From Actinomycetes bacterium (GTDB lineage: Bacteria > Actinomycetota > Coriobacteriia > Anaerosomatales > JAJZPX01), in NCBI GenBank assembly GCA_021811025.1, contig JAJZPX010000026.1, forward strand, positions 1 to 12,705: 12,705 nucleotides of DNA, written 5' to 3'. The position numbers and the translations under genes were made by a program. Positions 1 through 6,898 of the stretch are shown here, one piece after another. Each line of letters begins with the position of its first letter. Within the stretch, counting starts at the first letter, position 1. The notes beneath the pieces were generated by a model. The model worked only from the letters and a program-made list of their open reading frames with translations, ran no database searches and was not told where the DNA came from.

Positions 1-794
1 GTACCACGACCATCGTCTCCTTCTCGGACGACCGCGACGCCCGCGACGGCTACGGCCCGTTCACGCCAGGCTTCGTCACCGTGCCGTACGGAGACGCCCC
101 CGCGCTCGAGAGCGTGCTGTCGGCGGACGACGACATCGTGGCGTTCCTCTTCGAGCCCATCCAGGGCGAAGCGGGCGTGATCGTGCCGCCGGACGGCTGG
201 CTGCGCGAGGTGCGCGAGCTGTGCACGCGCTACGGCGTGCTCATGATGGCCGACGAGATCCAGAGCGGCCTCGGGCGCGCCGGCCACACGTTCGCGTGCG
301 AGCACGAGGGCGTGGTGCCCGACCTCTTCGTGCTCGGCAAGGCACTGGGCGGAGGCATCGTGCCGTTGTCCGCCGTGGTGTCGTCGGCCGAGGTGCTCGA
401 GGTGTTCCAGCCGGGCACTCACGGCTCGACCTTCGGGGGCAACCCGCTCGCGTGCGCGATCGGCTCGGCTGTGATCGAGCTGCTGGCGACGGGAGAGTAT
501 CAGGAGCGCTCGCGCATGCTGGGCGGGCGCATGCTGGGCGCTCTGCGCGAGGCCGACGCGCCTGCGGTGGCGGAGGTGCGCGGGCGCGGGCTGTGGGCGG
601 GAGTGCAGCTGCGGCCCTCGGCCGGCCCGGCGCGCGCGCTGTCCGAGCGGCTGCTCGCGCGCGGGCTGCTGACGAAGGAGACGCACGTCGCCACGATCCG
701 CCTCGCCCCGCCGCTCGTGATCTCCGGGGCGGATCTCGATTGGGCGATCGAACAGCTGCTGGAGGAGCTGGCGGCCTCTCCCCTCGGTGAGTGA
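1..794 (+). CDS. rocD: Ornithine aminotransferase, C-terminal part (5' end outside window)
   Basis: PLP-dependent class III aminotransferase that moves the delta-amino group of ornithine to 2-oxoglutarate, giving glutamate semialdehyde (arginine/ornithine catabolism or proline supply). The reading frame is open from base 3, the first full codon, and gives 263 residues; the family is usually about 400, so about 135 N-terminal residues lie outside. The first residues (TTIVSFSD, then GPFTPGF) match the region after the family's FHGRT motif. Also visible are EPIQGEAGV, the DEIQSGLGR segment with the PLP-ring aspartate, and VLGKALGGG, whose lysine (codon 339-341) should form the Schiff base. The KETHVATIRLAPPLVI tail favours ornithine over acetylornithine aminotransferase. 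The in-frame GTG at base 81 is internal, not the start. It converges on gatA 82 bp away; no clear rho-independent terminator lies between. Confidence 0.93.
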   Translation, partial: TTTIVSFSDDRDARDGYGPFTPGFVTVPYGDAPALESVLSADDDIVAFLFEPIQGEAGVIVPPDGWLREVRELCTRYGVLMMADEIQSGLGRAGHTFACEHEGVVPDLFVLGKALGGGIVPLSAVVSSAEVLEVFQPGTHGSTFGGNPLACAIGSAVIELLATGEYQERSRMLGGRMLGALREADAPAVAEVRGRGLWAGVQLRPSAGPARALSERLLARGLLTKETHVATIRLAPPLVISGADLDWAIEQLLEELAASPLGE

Positions 795-876
795 CGGCGC
801 ATGTGACGGCACCGGCGACGGCTCAAGGCGGAGTCCTCCGGCGGGATCGGGCGGCTGCGCGCCCGGGCCGGCCGAC

Positions 877-2358
877 CTACGCCGCGAGCTCCCCCACCAA
901 CGGCGGCACGACGTCGAACGGCCGCGCCTCCTCGAAGGCGGCGGCGGCGCGCAACACCGTCGACTCGCTGAAATGCGGCCCGAGGATCTGCAGCCCCACG
1001 GGCAGCCCCTCGCTCAGCCCGCACGGTATCGACACTCCCGGGATGCCCGCGAGGTTCGCGGGGATGGTGTAGACGTCCGAGAGGTACATCTGCAGCGGAT
1101 CGTCCGCCTTCTCGCCGATGCGGAACGCCACGGTCGGCGAGGTCGGCGTCAGCAGCACGTCGAAGCGCTCGAACGCGCGGGCGAAGTCCTCGATGATGAG
1201 CGTCCGGACCTTCTGCGCCTGCCCGTAGTACGCCTCGTAGTACCCTGCGGAAAGCGCGTAGGTGCCGATCATGATCCGCCGGATGCTCTCCGCCCCGAAG
1301 CCCTCGGCGCGGGAGCGCATGTACAGATCGACGACGTCGTTCGGGTCGGAGACGCGGTATCCGTAGCGGATGCCGTCGAAGCGCGCGAGGTTCGACGACG
1401 CCTCGGCCGGCCCGATGATGTAGTACGCGTCGAGCCCGTACTTCGCATGGGGGAGGTCGACCTCGCCCACCTCGGCACCGAGCTCCGCGAACGTGTCGGC
1501 CGCGGCCAGCACCTGCGAGCGCACGTCGGGCGCGAGCCCCTCGGCCGAGAGCATGTCGCGAACGACGCCCACGCGCAGCCCGCGCGCGCCCTCGCGCAGC
1601 GACGCCGTGAAGTCCTCCTCCGGCCGCCGCACGCTGGTGGCGTCCATCGGGTCCCACCCGCAGATCGCGTTCAGCGCCTGCGCGCACTCCTCGACGGTCT
1701 TCGTGAACGGCCCGATCTGGTCGAGCGACGACGCGAACGCCACCAGGCCGTATCGCGAGACCCGACCGTACGTCGGCTTCATCGCGACCGTGCCCGTGAG
1801 CGCGCCCGGCTGCCGGATCGAGCCGCCCGTGTCGGAGCCAAGCGCTATGGTGACCATGCCCGCCGAGACCGCGGCCGCCGAACCGCCGGAGGAGCCGCCA
1901 GGCACACGGTCGAGGTCCCACGGATTGTGGGTCGGGCCGAACGCCGAGTTCTCGGTGGAGGAGCCGAATGCGAACTCGTCCATGTTGCACTTGCCTATCG
2001 GCAGCGCGCCCGCCGCCAGCATGCGGCCGACCGCCGTGCAGTCGTACACGCTCGCGTGGTCCGCGAGGATGCGCGCCGAGCAGGTCGTGTTCGTGCCGAC
2101 GACGTTCATGTTGTCCTTGAAGGCCACCGGCACGCCGGCGAGCGGCGGCAGACCCGCGCCCTCCGCCACCATCGAGTCGACGCGCTCGGCGGCCCGCAGC
2201 GCGATCTCGCGCGTGAGCTGGTTGAACGCGTGCACGCGCTCCTCGAGCGCCCCGATGCGCGCGTACGAGGCCTCCACCAGTTCCATCGCGGACACCTCGC
2301 GCGAGGCAACGGCGTCGCGGATTCGGCCGGCGGTCAGTCGAGAGAGGTCGAGGTTCAT
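877..2358 (-). CDS. gatA: Asp-tRNA(Asn)/Glu-tRNA(Gln) amidotransferase subunit A
   Basis: Glutaminase subunit of the GatCAB complex. It releases ammonia from glutamine for amidation of Glu-tRNA(Gln) and/or Asp-tRNA(Asn) in the cytoplasm, replacing a missing glutaminyl- or asparaginyl-tRNA synthetase. The protein is 493 aa, normal for GatA. The amidase-signature triad is intact: Lys81 (AFKDN), the cis-serine Ser156 in GGSSGGSAAAV, and the nucleophile Ser180 in DTGGSIRQPGA. These follow the known Staphylococcus GatA triad with a constant shift of two residues. The ATG overlaps the gatC stop as ATGA, so the two are translationally coupled. gatB, often the next gene, is absent: the strand switches to rocD after gatA. 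Symbol confidence is high because of the neighbouring gatC. Confidence 0.97.
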   Translation of the reverse strand: MNLDLSRLTAGRIRDAVASREVSAMELVEASYARIGALEERVHAFNQLTREIALRAAERVDSMVAEGAGLPPLAGVPVAFKDNMNVVGTNTTCSARILADHASVYDCTAVGRMLAAGALPIGKCNMDEFAFGSSTENSAFGPTHNPWDLDRVPGGSSGGSAAAVSAGMVTIALGSDTGGSIRQPGALTGTVAMKPTYGRVSRYGLVAFASSLDQIGPFTKTVEECAQALNAICGWDPMDATSVRRPEEDFTASLREGARGLRVGVVRDMLSAEGLAPDVRSQVLAAADTFAELGAEVGEVDLPHAKYGLDAYYIIGPAEASSNLARFDGIRYGYRVSDPNDVVDLYMRSRAEGFGAESIRRIMIGTYALSAGYYEAYYGQAQKVRTLIIEDFARAFERFDVLLTPTSPTVAFRIGEKADDPLQMYLSDVYTIPANLAGIPGVSIPCGLSEGLPVGLQILGPHFSESTVLRAAAAFEEARPFDVVPPLVGELAA

Positions 2359-2663
2359 ACCGCCAGATCCCCGTCGGCGCCGGCGATCCTGGGGATGACG
2401 AAGTACCCGTCGCGCTGCTTCGGCGCGTTGCGTAGCGCTTGCTCCTGTGACAGCCCCGGAACCACCTCGTCCGGGCGTTGCGCGTTTGTCACCGCCAGCG
2501 CGTGCGCGGTCGGAAGGACGCCGGCGAGGTTGAGCTCCTGGATCGTCTCGACATGGTCGAGGATCGTGGAGAGCTGGCCCGCGAGCACGCGGACCTGCTC
2601 GTCCGTCAGCGCGAGCCGCGCGAGCAGCGCGACGTGCCGCACCTGTTCCTCGGAGATGGCCAT
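2355..2663 (-). CDS. gatC: Asp-tRNA(Asn)/Glu-tRNA(Gln) amidotransferase subunit C
   Basis: Small stabilising subunit of GatCAB that wraps around GatA and GatB; it has no catalytic residues. The protein is 102 aa (family about 95-100). Recognisable segments are MAISEEQVRHVALLARLALT at the N terminus, the LSTILDHVETIQELN helix, and the LRNAPKQRDGYFVIPRI C-terminal stretch typical of GatC. The ATG at 2663 has a GAAGGG Shine-Dalgarno-like element about 8-9 nt upstream; the same frame extends far upstream but only as a shadow of the CPBP genes. A TATAAT box lies 34 nt upstream. The gene ends in a 4-bp overlap with gatA. Confidence 0.96.
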   Translation of the reverse strand: MAISEEQVRHVALLARLALTDEQVRVLAGQLSTILDHVETIQELNLAGVLPTAHALAVTNAQRPDEVVPGLSQEQALRNAPKQRDGYFVIPRIAGADGDLAV

Positions 2664-2697
2664 GAGAGGGTCCCTTCGATCGAAAGACGCACGGCCG

Positions 2698-2703
2698 ATT
2701 ATA
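2698..2703 (-). promoter_or_regulatory. Candidate -10 box (TATAAT) for gatCA
   Basis: In the 41-bp gap between the ferredoxin-CPBP stop and gatC, the minus strand carries a perfect TATAAT in otherwise GC-rich DNA. It would start a transcript with a 5' UTR of roughly 30 nt including the gatC Shine-Dalgarno. No good -35 is present at 17 bp (GATCTT); at 19 bp CTGATC is a weak partial match. It suggests gatCA can be transcribed apart from the upstream operon. Confidence 0.5.
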
Positions 2704-2704
2704 C

Positions 2705-3724
2705 CTACTTGGCGAGGGCGAAGATCAGGAAGACCGGCACGGCGTTGTAGAGCATGTGGAGCACGTAGGCGGCCCACAACGATCGCGTGCGCAGGGCGGC
2801 CCACGCGCACCCGAGGCCCATCACCGCCACCGGGGCGAACATCCACCCGTTCGCGTGAAACGCGGCGAAGACCAGCGCCGAGACCACGACCGCCGGCCAG
2901 GCGCCCATGCTCTCCTGCAAGAATCCCGCGAGCACTCCGCGGAAGACCAGCTCCTCGAAGAACGGCCCCACGACGACGATCATCACCACCGTCAGCGCAA
3001 GCCCCAGCCCGTCTCGGCCGAAGTACAGCGTCAGGTCGCTCGCCGGACCGGCCGGCATCTTCCAGCCGAGGCTCTCGGCGCCGACGGCGTACGCGAGCGT
3101 GAAGGCGCGCGTGACGGCGACGAGCGCGACGACCGACGCGCCGAAAGCGAGCGGCCGGAAGCGGCGCAGGCCGAACGCCTCGGCGAACCCGACGCCCTTG
3201 CGATAGCCGAGCGCGGCGAGCAGCGCGAGCTGCGCGGCGTAGTAGAGCGCGAGGACGCCGCTTCGCACCAGCGGCTTGGCCCCGATCGGCACTACGTCGG
3301 CCATCCACTTCGAGCCGAGCGCCGCCTGCTGCGCGACGAAAAGAGCGAGCACGCCCGCCAGCACGACGGCGACCTCCCAGGCGGTCCACGCCGGAGCGAG
3401 CGGGGCGATGTCCTCGAGCCGCGGGGCTTTCACGCGCTCGTCGCCCGCGACCGAGGCGGAAGGGCGCTCCGCTGCGACGGCTGCCTCGAGCCGCGCCGGC
3501 GCGGGTCCGACGGATGCTTCTGACCGGGCAGGGGGAGGACCTCCGCGCATGCGGATCGCGCCGGCCTCGCATGCAGCGGCGCACTTCCCGCACCCATCAC
3601 AACGATCCCAGTCGACGAACACGAACGCCGCCCCGACGTCGATCGCGCGCCGGCCGCACGCCCTGAGGCAGCGCATGCACTTGTCGCAGCGCTGTGGTGC
3701 GAGGCTCAGCGCCGGGCGCGCCAT
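2705..3724 (-). CDS. Ferredoxin-domain / CPBP intramembrane metalloprotease fusion
   Basis: A 339-aa protein with two parts. Residues 1-60 form a bacterial-type 2[4Fe-4S] ferredoxin domain: Cys13-x2-Cys16-x2-Cys19-x3-Cys23 and Cys42-x2-Cys45-x2-Cys48-x3-Cys52. Residues 61-112 are a Pro/Ala-rich linker. From about residue 115 to the end there are roughly seven hydrophobic segments with the CPBP (Abi, CAAX-protease-like) motifs intact: Glu257-Glu258-x3-Arg262 (motif 1), Phe286-x3-His290 (motif 2) and His323-x3-Asn327 (motif 3). CPBP proteins are membrane glutamic or metallo-proteases or their relatives. Substrates are mostly unknown, though some process prenylated proteins or give bacteriocin immunity. 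The Fe-S domain should face the cytoplasm. The ATG directly follows the TAG of the upstream CPBP gene with only a weak GGGG upstream, suggesting translational reinitiation. A start at Met59 would drop the ferredoxin part but ignores that junction. The fusion is seen directly; a redox-controlled protease is inference. Confidence 0.88.
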   Translation of the reverse strand: MARPALSLAPQRCDKCMRCLRACGRRAIDVGAAFVFVDWDRCDGCGKCAAACEAGAIRMRGGPPPARSEASVGPAPARLEAAVAAERPSASVAGDERVKAPRLEDIAPLAPAWTAWEVAVVLAGVLALFVAQQAALGSKWMADVVPIGAKPLVRSGVLALYYAAQLALLAALGYRKGVGFAEAFGLRRFRPLAFGASVVALVAVTRAFTLAYAVGAESLGWKMPAGPASDLTLYFGRDGLGLALTVVMIVVVGPFFEELVFRGVLAGFLQESMGAWPAVVVSALVFAAFHANGWMFAPVAVMGLGCAWAALRTRSLWAAYVLHMLYNAVPVFLIFALAK

Positions 3725-4468
3725 CTACAGGACCCCGCGCACCGCATACACGGCGATCACGGCGACCAGGTTGAACAGCGCGTGCGCGAGCACCGCCGAC
3801 CACAGCGTGCGCGTCGCGTGGAACAGCCACGCGAACATCGCGCCCGCCGCGACGAGCGGCAGGAACTCGAGCGGGTTGATGTGCAGCAGCCCGAAGAGCG
3901 CGGAGCTGCCGACGATCCCGCCGAGGAGCCCCTGCGTCCGTTCGAGCTGGGCGAACGCCACGCCGCGGAATACGACCTCTTCGACGAACGGGCCGACGAA
4001 CACCGCCACCACGACCGTCACGATGATGCCGGCGATCGATCGGCCGAAGACCTGCGAGATGTCGATCGTGCCGCCGGGAAGCTGCAGGCGCAGCGTCACG
4101 ACCACGTACGCCCAGAGCAGCGCGATGAGGCGCGCGGCGACCACGGACGCGAACGCCAGCGCGGCGATCGGCCGCCACGCCACGCCCTTGAGGCCGACGG
4201 CGTCCGAGAAGCTTACGCGCTGACGCCGGGCCGAGAGCACCACCGGCGCGAGTATGGCGGCGTAGAAGGCGAAGACGACCACCGCTCGAATGAAGTGCGG
4301 CAGCTCGCCCGGCAGCCGGCTCACATGAAACGCCTGCATCGCCAGCGCCTGTCCTACGTTGAGCCCTGCCGCCCACACGACGAGCGCGACCACCTGCCCC
4401 GTCGTCCACCTGAGCGAGGTGAGCGGCAGCGGCTCCGCAGGCACGGCCGTCGTCGTCGAGATCTCCAT
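3725..4468 (-). CDS. CPBP family intramembrane metalloprotease
   Basis: A 247-aa integral membrane protein with a short polar N terminus (about 20 residues) and about seven hydrophobic segments between residues 26 and 243. All three CPBP motifs are present: Glu163-Glu164-x3-Arg168 in FVEEVVFRG, Phe192-x3-His196 in LFGLLHIN, and His229-x3-Asn233 in LAHALFN, so the putative active site is intact. It has the same fold and size as the membrane part of the next gene but lacks the ferredoxin domain, so the two look like an old tandem duplication. The ATG at 4468 lies 1 bp after the ligA stop, and its TAG abuts the ATG of the fusion gene, so it is part of one polycistron. Substrate and role are unknown; nothing nearby suggests a bacteriocin cluster. 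Confidence 0.88.
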   Translation of the reverse strand: MEISTTTAVPAEPLPLTSLRWTTGQVVALVVWAAGLNVGQALAMQAFHVSRLPGELPHFIRAVVVFAFYAAILAPVVLSARRQRVSFSDAVGLKGVAWRPIAALAFASVVAARLIALLWAYVVVTLRLQLPGGTIDISQVFGRSIAGIIVTVVVAVFVGPFVEEVVFRGVAFAQLERTQGLLGGIVGSSALFGLLHINPLEFLPLVAAGAMFAWLFHATRTLWSAVLAHALFNLVAVIAVYAVRGVL

Positions 4469-4469
4469 C

Positions 4470-6587
4470 TCAGGCCTCTCCGACCGGCGGCTCGCCCGTC
4501 TCCACGACGTGCGCGAGGTCCTCCTCGCCGAGGATCGGCACGCCGAGCTCGCGCGCCTTGCGGTACTTGCTGCCCGGTTCCTCGCCCACCACCACGTAGC
4601 TGGTCCTCTTCGACACGCCCGACGACACCCTCGCGCCGCGCTCCTTCAGCAGCTGCGTGGCCTCCTCGCGCGAGTAGCGCTCGAGCGCGCCGGTGAGCAC
4701 GAACGTGAGCCCCTCCAGCGTCTGCGGCAGCCGCGCGTGCGGGGCCTCGGCGGTCTGCACCCCGCCTTCCCTCAACCTCTTGATGACGTCGAGGTTATCG
4801 GGGTTGTCGAAGAACTCCGCCACGGCGTCAGCGATCTTGGGCCCTATCCCCTCGACCGCCTCGATCTCCTCGGCCGAAGCGGCGGCCAGCTCGTCGAGCG
4901 AGTGGTAGCGGCGCGCGAGCAGCTCGGCGACGGTCGAGCCGACGTGCCGGATGCCGAGGCCGAAGACAAGCCTCGAGAGCGGCCGATGCCGGGATTCCTC
5001 GATCTGCCCCATCAGCTTCAGTGCGATCGTCCTGCCGACAGTCACCGACGTGCCGTCCTTCTTCGTCCGGCCGGTGGGCAACTGCGCGAGCTGGTGCTCG
5101 GTGAGCCGGTAGAAGTCGGCGATGTCGCTCACGATCCCGGCCTCCACGAGCCTGCGCACGATCTCCTCGCCCATCCCGTCGATGTCCATCGCGCCGCGCG
5201 ACGCCCAGTGCAGCAGGCGCTCCATCCGTTGGGCGGGGCATGCCACGTTCGTGCAGCGGTAGACGGCCTCGCCCGGTTCGCGCCACGACGGTCCCCCGCA
5301 GCTCGGGCAGCGCGCCGGCATCTCCCACGGCTTGGCGCCCGGCGTACGCAGCCCGGGCACCGGCCCGACGACCTCGGGGATGACGTCGCCCGCTTTGCGG
5401 ACGATCACGGTGTCGCCCTCGCGAACATCCTTGCGGTGGATCTCGTCGACGTTGTGCAACGTGGCCTTGCCGATCTTGGAGCCGGCGACGACGACGGGGT
5501 CGAACACGGCATACGGCGTCATCGCGCCCGTACGCCCGACGGACACGAGGATGTGCCGCAGAACGGTCGTCTTCTCCTCGGGCGGGAACTTGAACGCGAT
5601 CGCCCATCGGGGAGCCTTGGACGTGTAGCCGAGCTCCTCCTGTACGCCGAAGGCGTCGACCTTCACGACCACGCCGTCGATCTCGTACGGCAGGTCGTTC
5701 CGGCGCTCCTGCGCGGCGAGGCAGAACTCGCGCACTTCGTCGGCCGAACGCGCCAGCAGGATGTCGGGGTTGACGCGGAAGCCCGCGTCGCGCAGCCACT
5801 TCAGCGCGAGCCACTGCGTCGTGACGCCCACCGCACGAGGGTCGGCGATCTGGTAGATGAACGTCGACAGGTCGCGCGACGCCGTCACCTTCGGGTCCTT
5901 CTGGCGCATCGAGCCCGCGGCCGCGTTGCGCGGGTTCGCGAAGAGCGGCTGCCCGAGCTCCTCCTGCTCCTCGTTGATGCGCTCGAAGCTCGCCTTGCTC
6001 ATGTACACCTCGCCGCGCACCTCGAGCCGCGCGGGCGGTGCAGCGGCGCGCAGCCGCAGCGGCACGGCCTTGATCGTCTTGACGTTCGGCGTGATGTCCT
6101 CGCCGGTGGTACCGTCGCCGCGCGTCGCGGCACGCACGTATGCGCCGTTGTCGTACGTGAGGGCGAACGCGCTGCCGTCGATCTTCAGCTCGCAGACGAA
6201 GTCGAGCTTCCGCCCGCCGGCCGCCGCCCGCGTGCGCTCGAGCCACGCGTCGAGCTCGTCCATCGAAAGCGCGTTGTCGAGCGAGTACATCCTGCTCGCG
6301 TGGCGCACGGGTGCGAACGCGGCCGAGGGAGGCGCGCCGATGCGCTGCGTCGGCGAGGCGGGCGTCACGAGGTCGGGGTACTCGCGCTCCAGCGACTCGA
6401 GCTCGCGGACGAGCGCGTCGTATGCCTCGTCTGAGATCTCCGGGCGGTCGAGCACGTAATAGAGGTAGGCGTGGTGCTCGATCTCCTCGCGGAGCTTCCG
6501 CGCCCGCTCGGCCGCCTCAGCGTGCCCACGGGAGTCGACGGGCGGGATGAGCTGCGGCGCGTAGCGCCGTCTGCTCGATCCCGCCAC
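4470..6587 (-). CDS. ligA: NAD-dependent DNA ligase LigA
   Basis: Seals nicks during replication and repair using NAD+. From the GTG at 6587 the protein is 705 aa (family about 670-700). In order: the N-terminal Ia domain with YYVLDRPEISDEAYD (43-57), the adenylation domain with nucleophile Lys135 in CELKIDG, the OB-fold with VGRTGAMTP (350-358), a Cys4 zinc finger (Cys427, 430, 445, 450), helix-hairpin-helix repeats, and a C-terminal BRCT domain containing TFVLTGALERYSREEA. The frame is open further upstream, but the GTG overlaps the TAG of the preceding gene by one base (TAGTG) and has GAGGGG 5 nt upstream, which decides the start. No other start codon lies before the conserved core. It sits in the ligA-gatC-gatA neighbourhood seen in actinobacteria, here with two CPBP genes inserted. 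Confidence 0.97.
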   Translation of the reverse strand: MAGSSRRRYAPQLIPPVDSRGHAEAAERARKLREEIEHHAYLYYVLDRPEISDEAYDALVRELESLEREYPDLVTPASPTQRIGAPPSAAFAPVRHASRMYSLDNALSMDELDAWLERTRAAAGGRKLDFVCELKIDGSAFALTYDNGAYVRAATRGDGTTGEDITPNVKTIKAVPLRLRAAAPPARLEVRGEVYMSKASFERINEEQEELGQPLFANPRNAAAGSMRQKDPKVTASRDLSTFIYQIADPRAVGVTTQWLALKWLRDAGFRVNPDILLARSADEVREFCLAAQERRNDLPYEIDGVVVKVDAFGVQEELGYTSKAPRWAIAFKFPPEEKTTVLRHILVSVGRTGAMTPYAVFDPVVVAGSKIGKATLHNVDEIHRKDVREGDTVIVRKAGDVIPEVVGPVPGLRTPGAKPWEMPARCPSCGGPSWREPGEAVYRCTNVACPAQRMERLLHWASRGAMDIDGMGEEIVRRLVEAGIVSDIADFYRLTEHQLAQLPTGRTKKDGTSVTVGRTIALKLMGQIEESRHRPLSRLVFGLGIRHVGSTVAELLARRYHSLDELAAASAEEIEAVEGIGPKIADAVAEFFDNPDNLDVIKRLREGGVQTAEAPHARLPQTLEGLTFVLTGALERYSREEATQLLKERGARVSSGVSKRTSYVVVGEEPGSKYRKARELGVPILGEEDLAHVVETGEPPVGEA

Positions 6588-6886
6588 TACTTCCCCTCTT
6601 GGTCTTTGAGCTTCTGGACGTGAACGTCGTTCACCGAGTAGATCACGACTTCCGGCACGAAGCGGTTCATGCGCTCCGCCTCGTAGATCCACACGTCCTT
6701 GAGCGTCACCTTGAAGTACGTGCCCGAGGCGCCCCCGACGGGCTCGACGATCGCCTCGTTCGCCAGGTACGCGCGCAGCTCCGTCTCGATGTAGTACTCG
6801 AAGACCCGGGCCGCGTCGCGATACTCGTTGTACAGCGCGAGCCGGCGCTCGGCTTCGAACATGTCCAGTTCGTCGATGCTGTCCAA
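6587..6886 (-). CDS. DUF2469 family protein
   Basis: A 99-aa, acidic, soluble protein of the actinobacterial DUF2469 family, whose function is unknown. Family hallmarks are LALYNEYRDAARVFEYYIET followed by YLANE, then YFKVTLKDVWIYE, RFVPEVVIYSVNDVHV. The start is a TTG at 6886 with AGGAGAGG about 6 nt upstream; that ribosome-binding site overlaps the TAG of the preceding UPF0280 gene. The ATG at Met9 (6862) would cut off the usual N-terminal acidic residues and lacks this site. The gene shares one base with the ligA start. In mycobacteria the homologue sits, as far as I recall, near rnhB and lepB, so the position before ligA is a different context. Confidence 0.87.
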   Translation of the reverse strand: MDSIDELDMFEAERRLALYNEYRDAARVFEYYIETELRAYLANEAIVEPVGGASGTYFKVTLKDVWIYEAERMNRFVPEVVIYSVNDVHVQKLKDQEGK

Positions 6887-6898
6887 GCCGATCCTCTC

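Noticed and set aside
795..876. Possible bidirectional terminator between rocD and gatA
   Set aside because: Only short GC pairings with 2-4 bp stems and no U-tract on either strand.
500..1990. 496-residue minus-strand open frame overlapping gatA and rocD
   Set aside because: Shadow frame of gatA that also runs antisense into rocD; Arg/Gly-rich without motifs.
787..3102. 771-residue plus-strand open frame across gatA, gatC and the ferredoxin-CPBP gene
   Set aside because: Arg/Ala/His-rich shadow frame of GC-rich genes on the other strand; no domain is recognisable and the minus-strand genes are certain.
2705..4468. CPBP pair as a bacteriocin immunity or anti-phage module
   Set aside because: No bacteriocin precursor, ABC exporter, nuclease or mobile element lies nearby; the genes sit inside a housekeeping operon with the same base composition.
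4359..6434. 691-residue plus-strand open frame antisense to ligA
   Set aside because: Low-complexity Arg/Leu/Val/Asp translation mirroring ligA codon bias, with no family signal.
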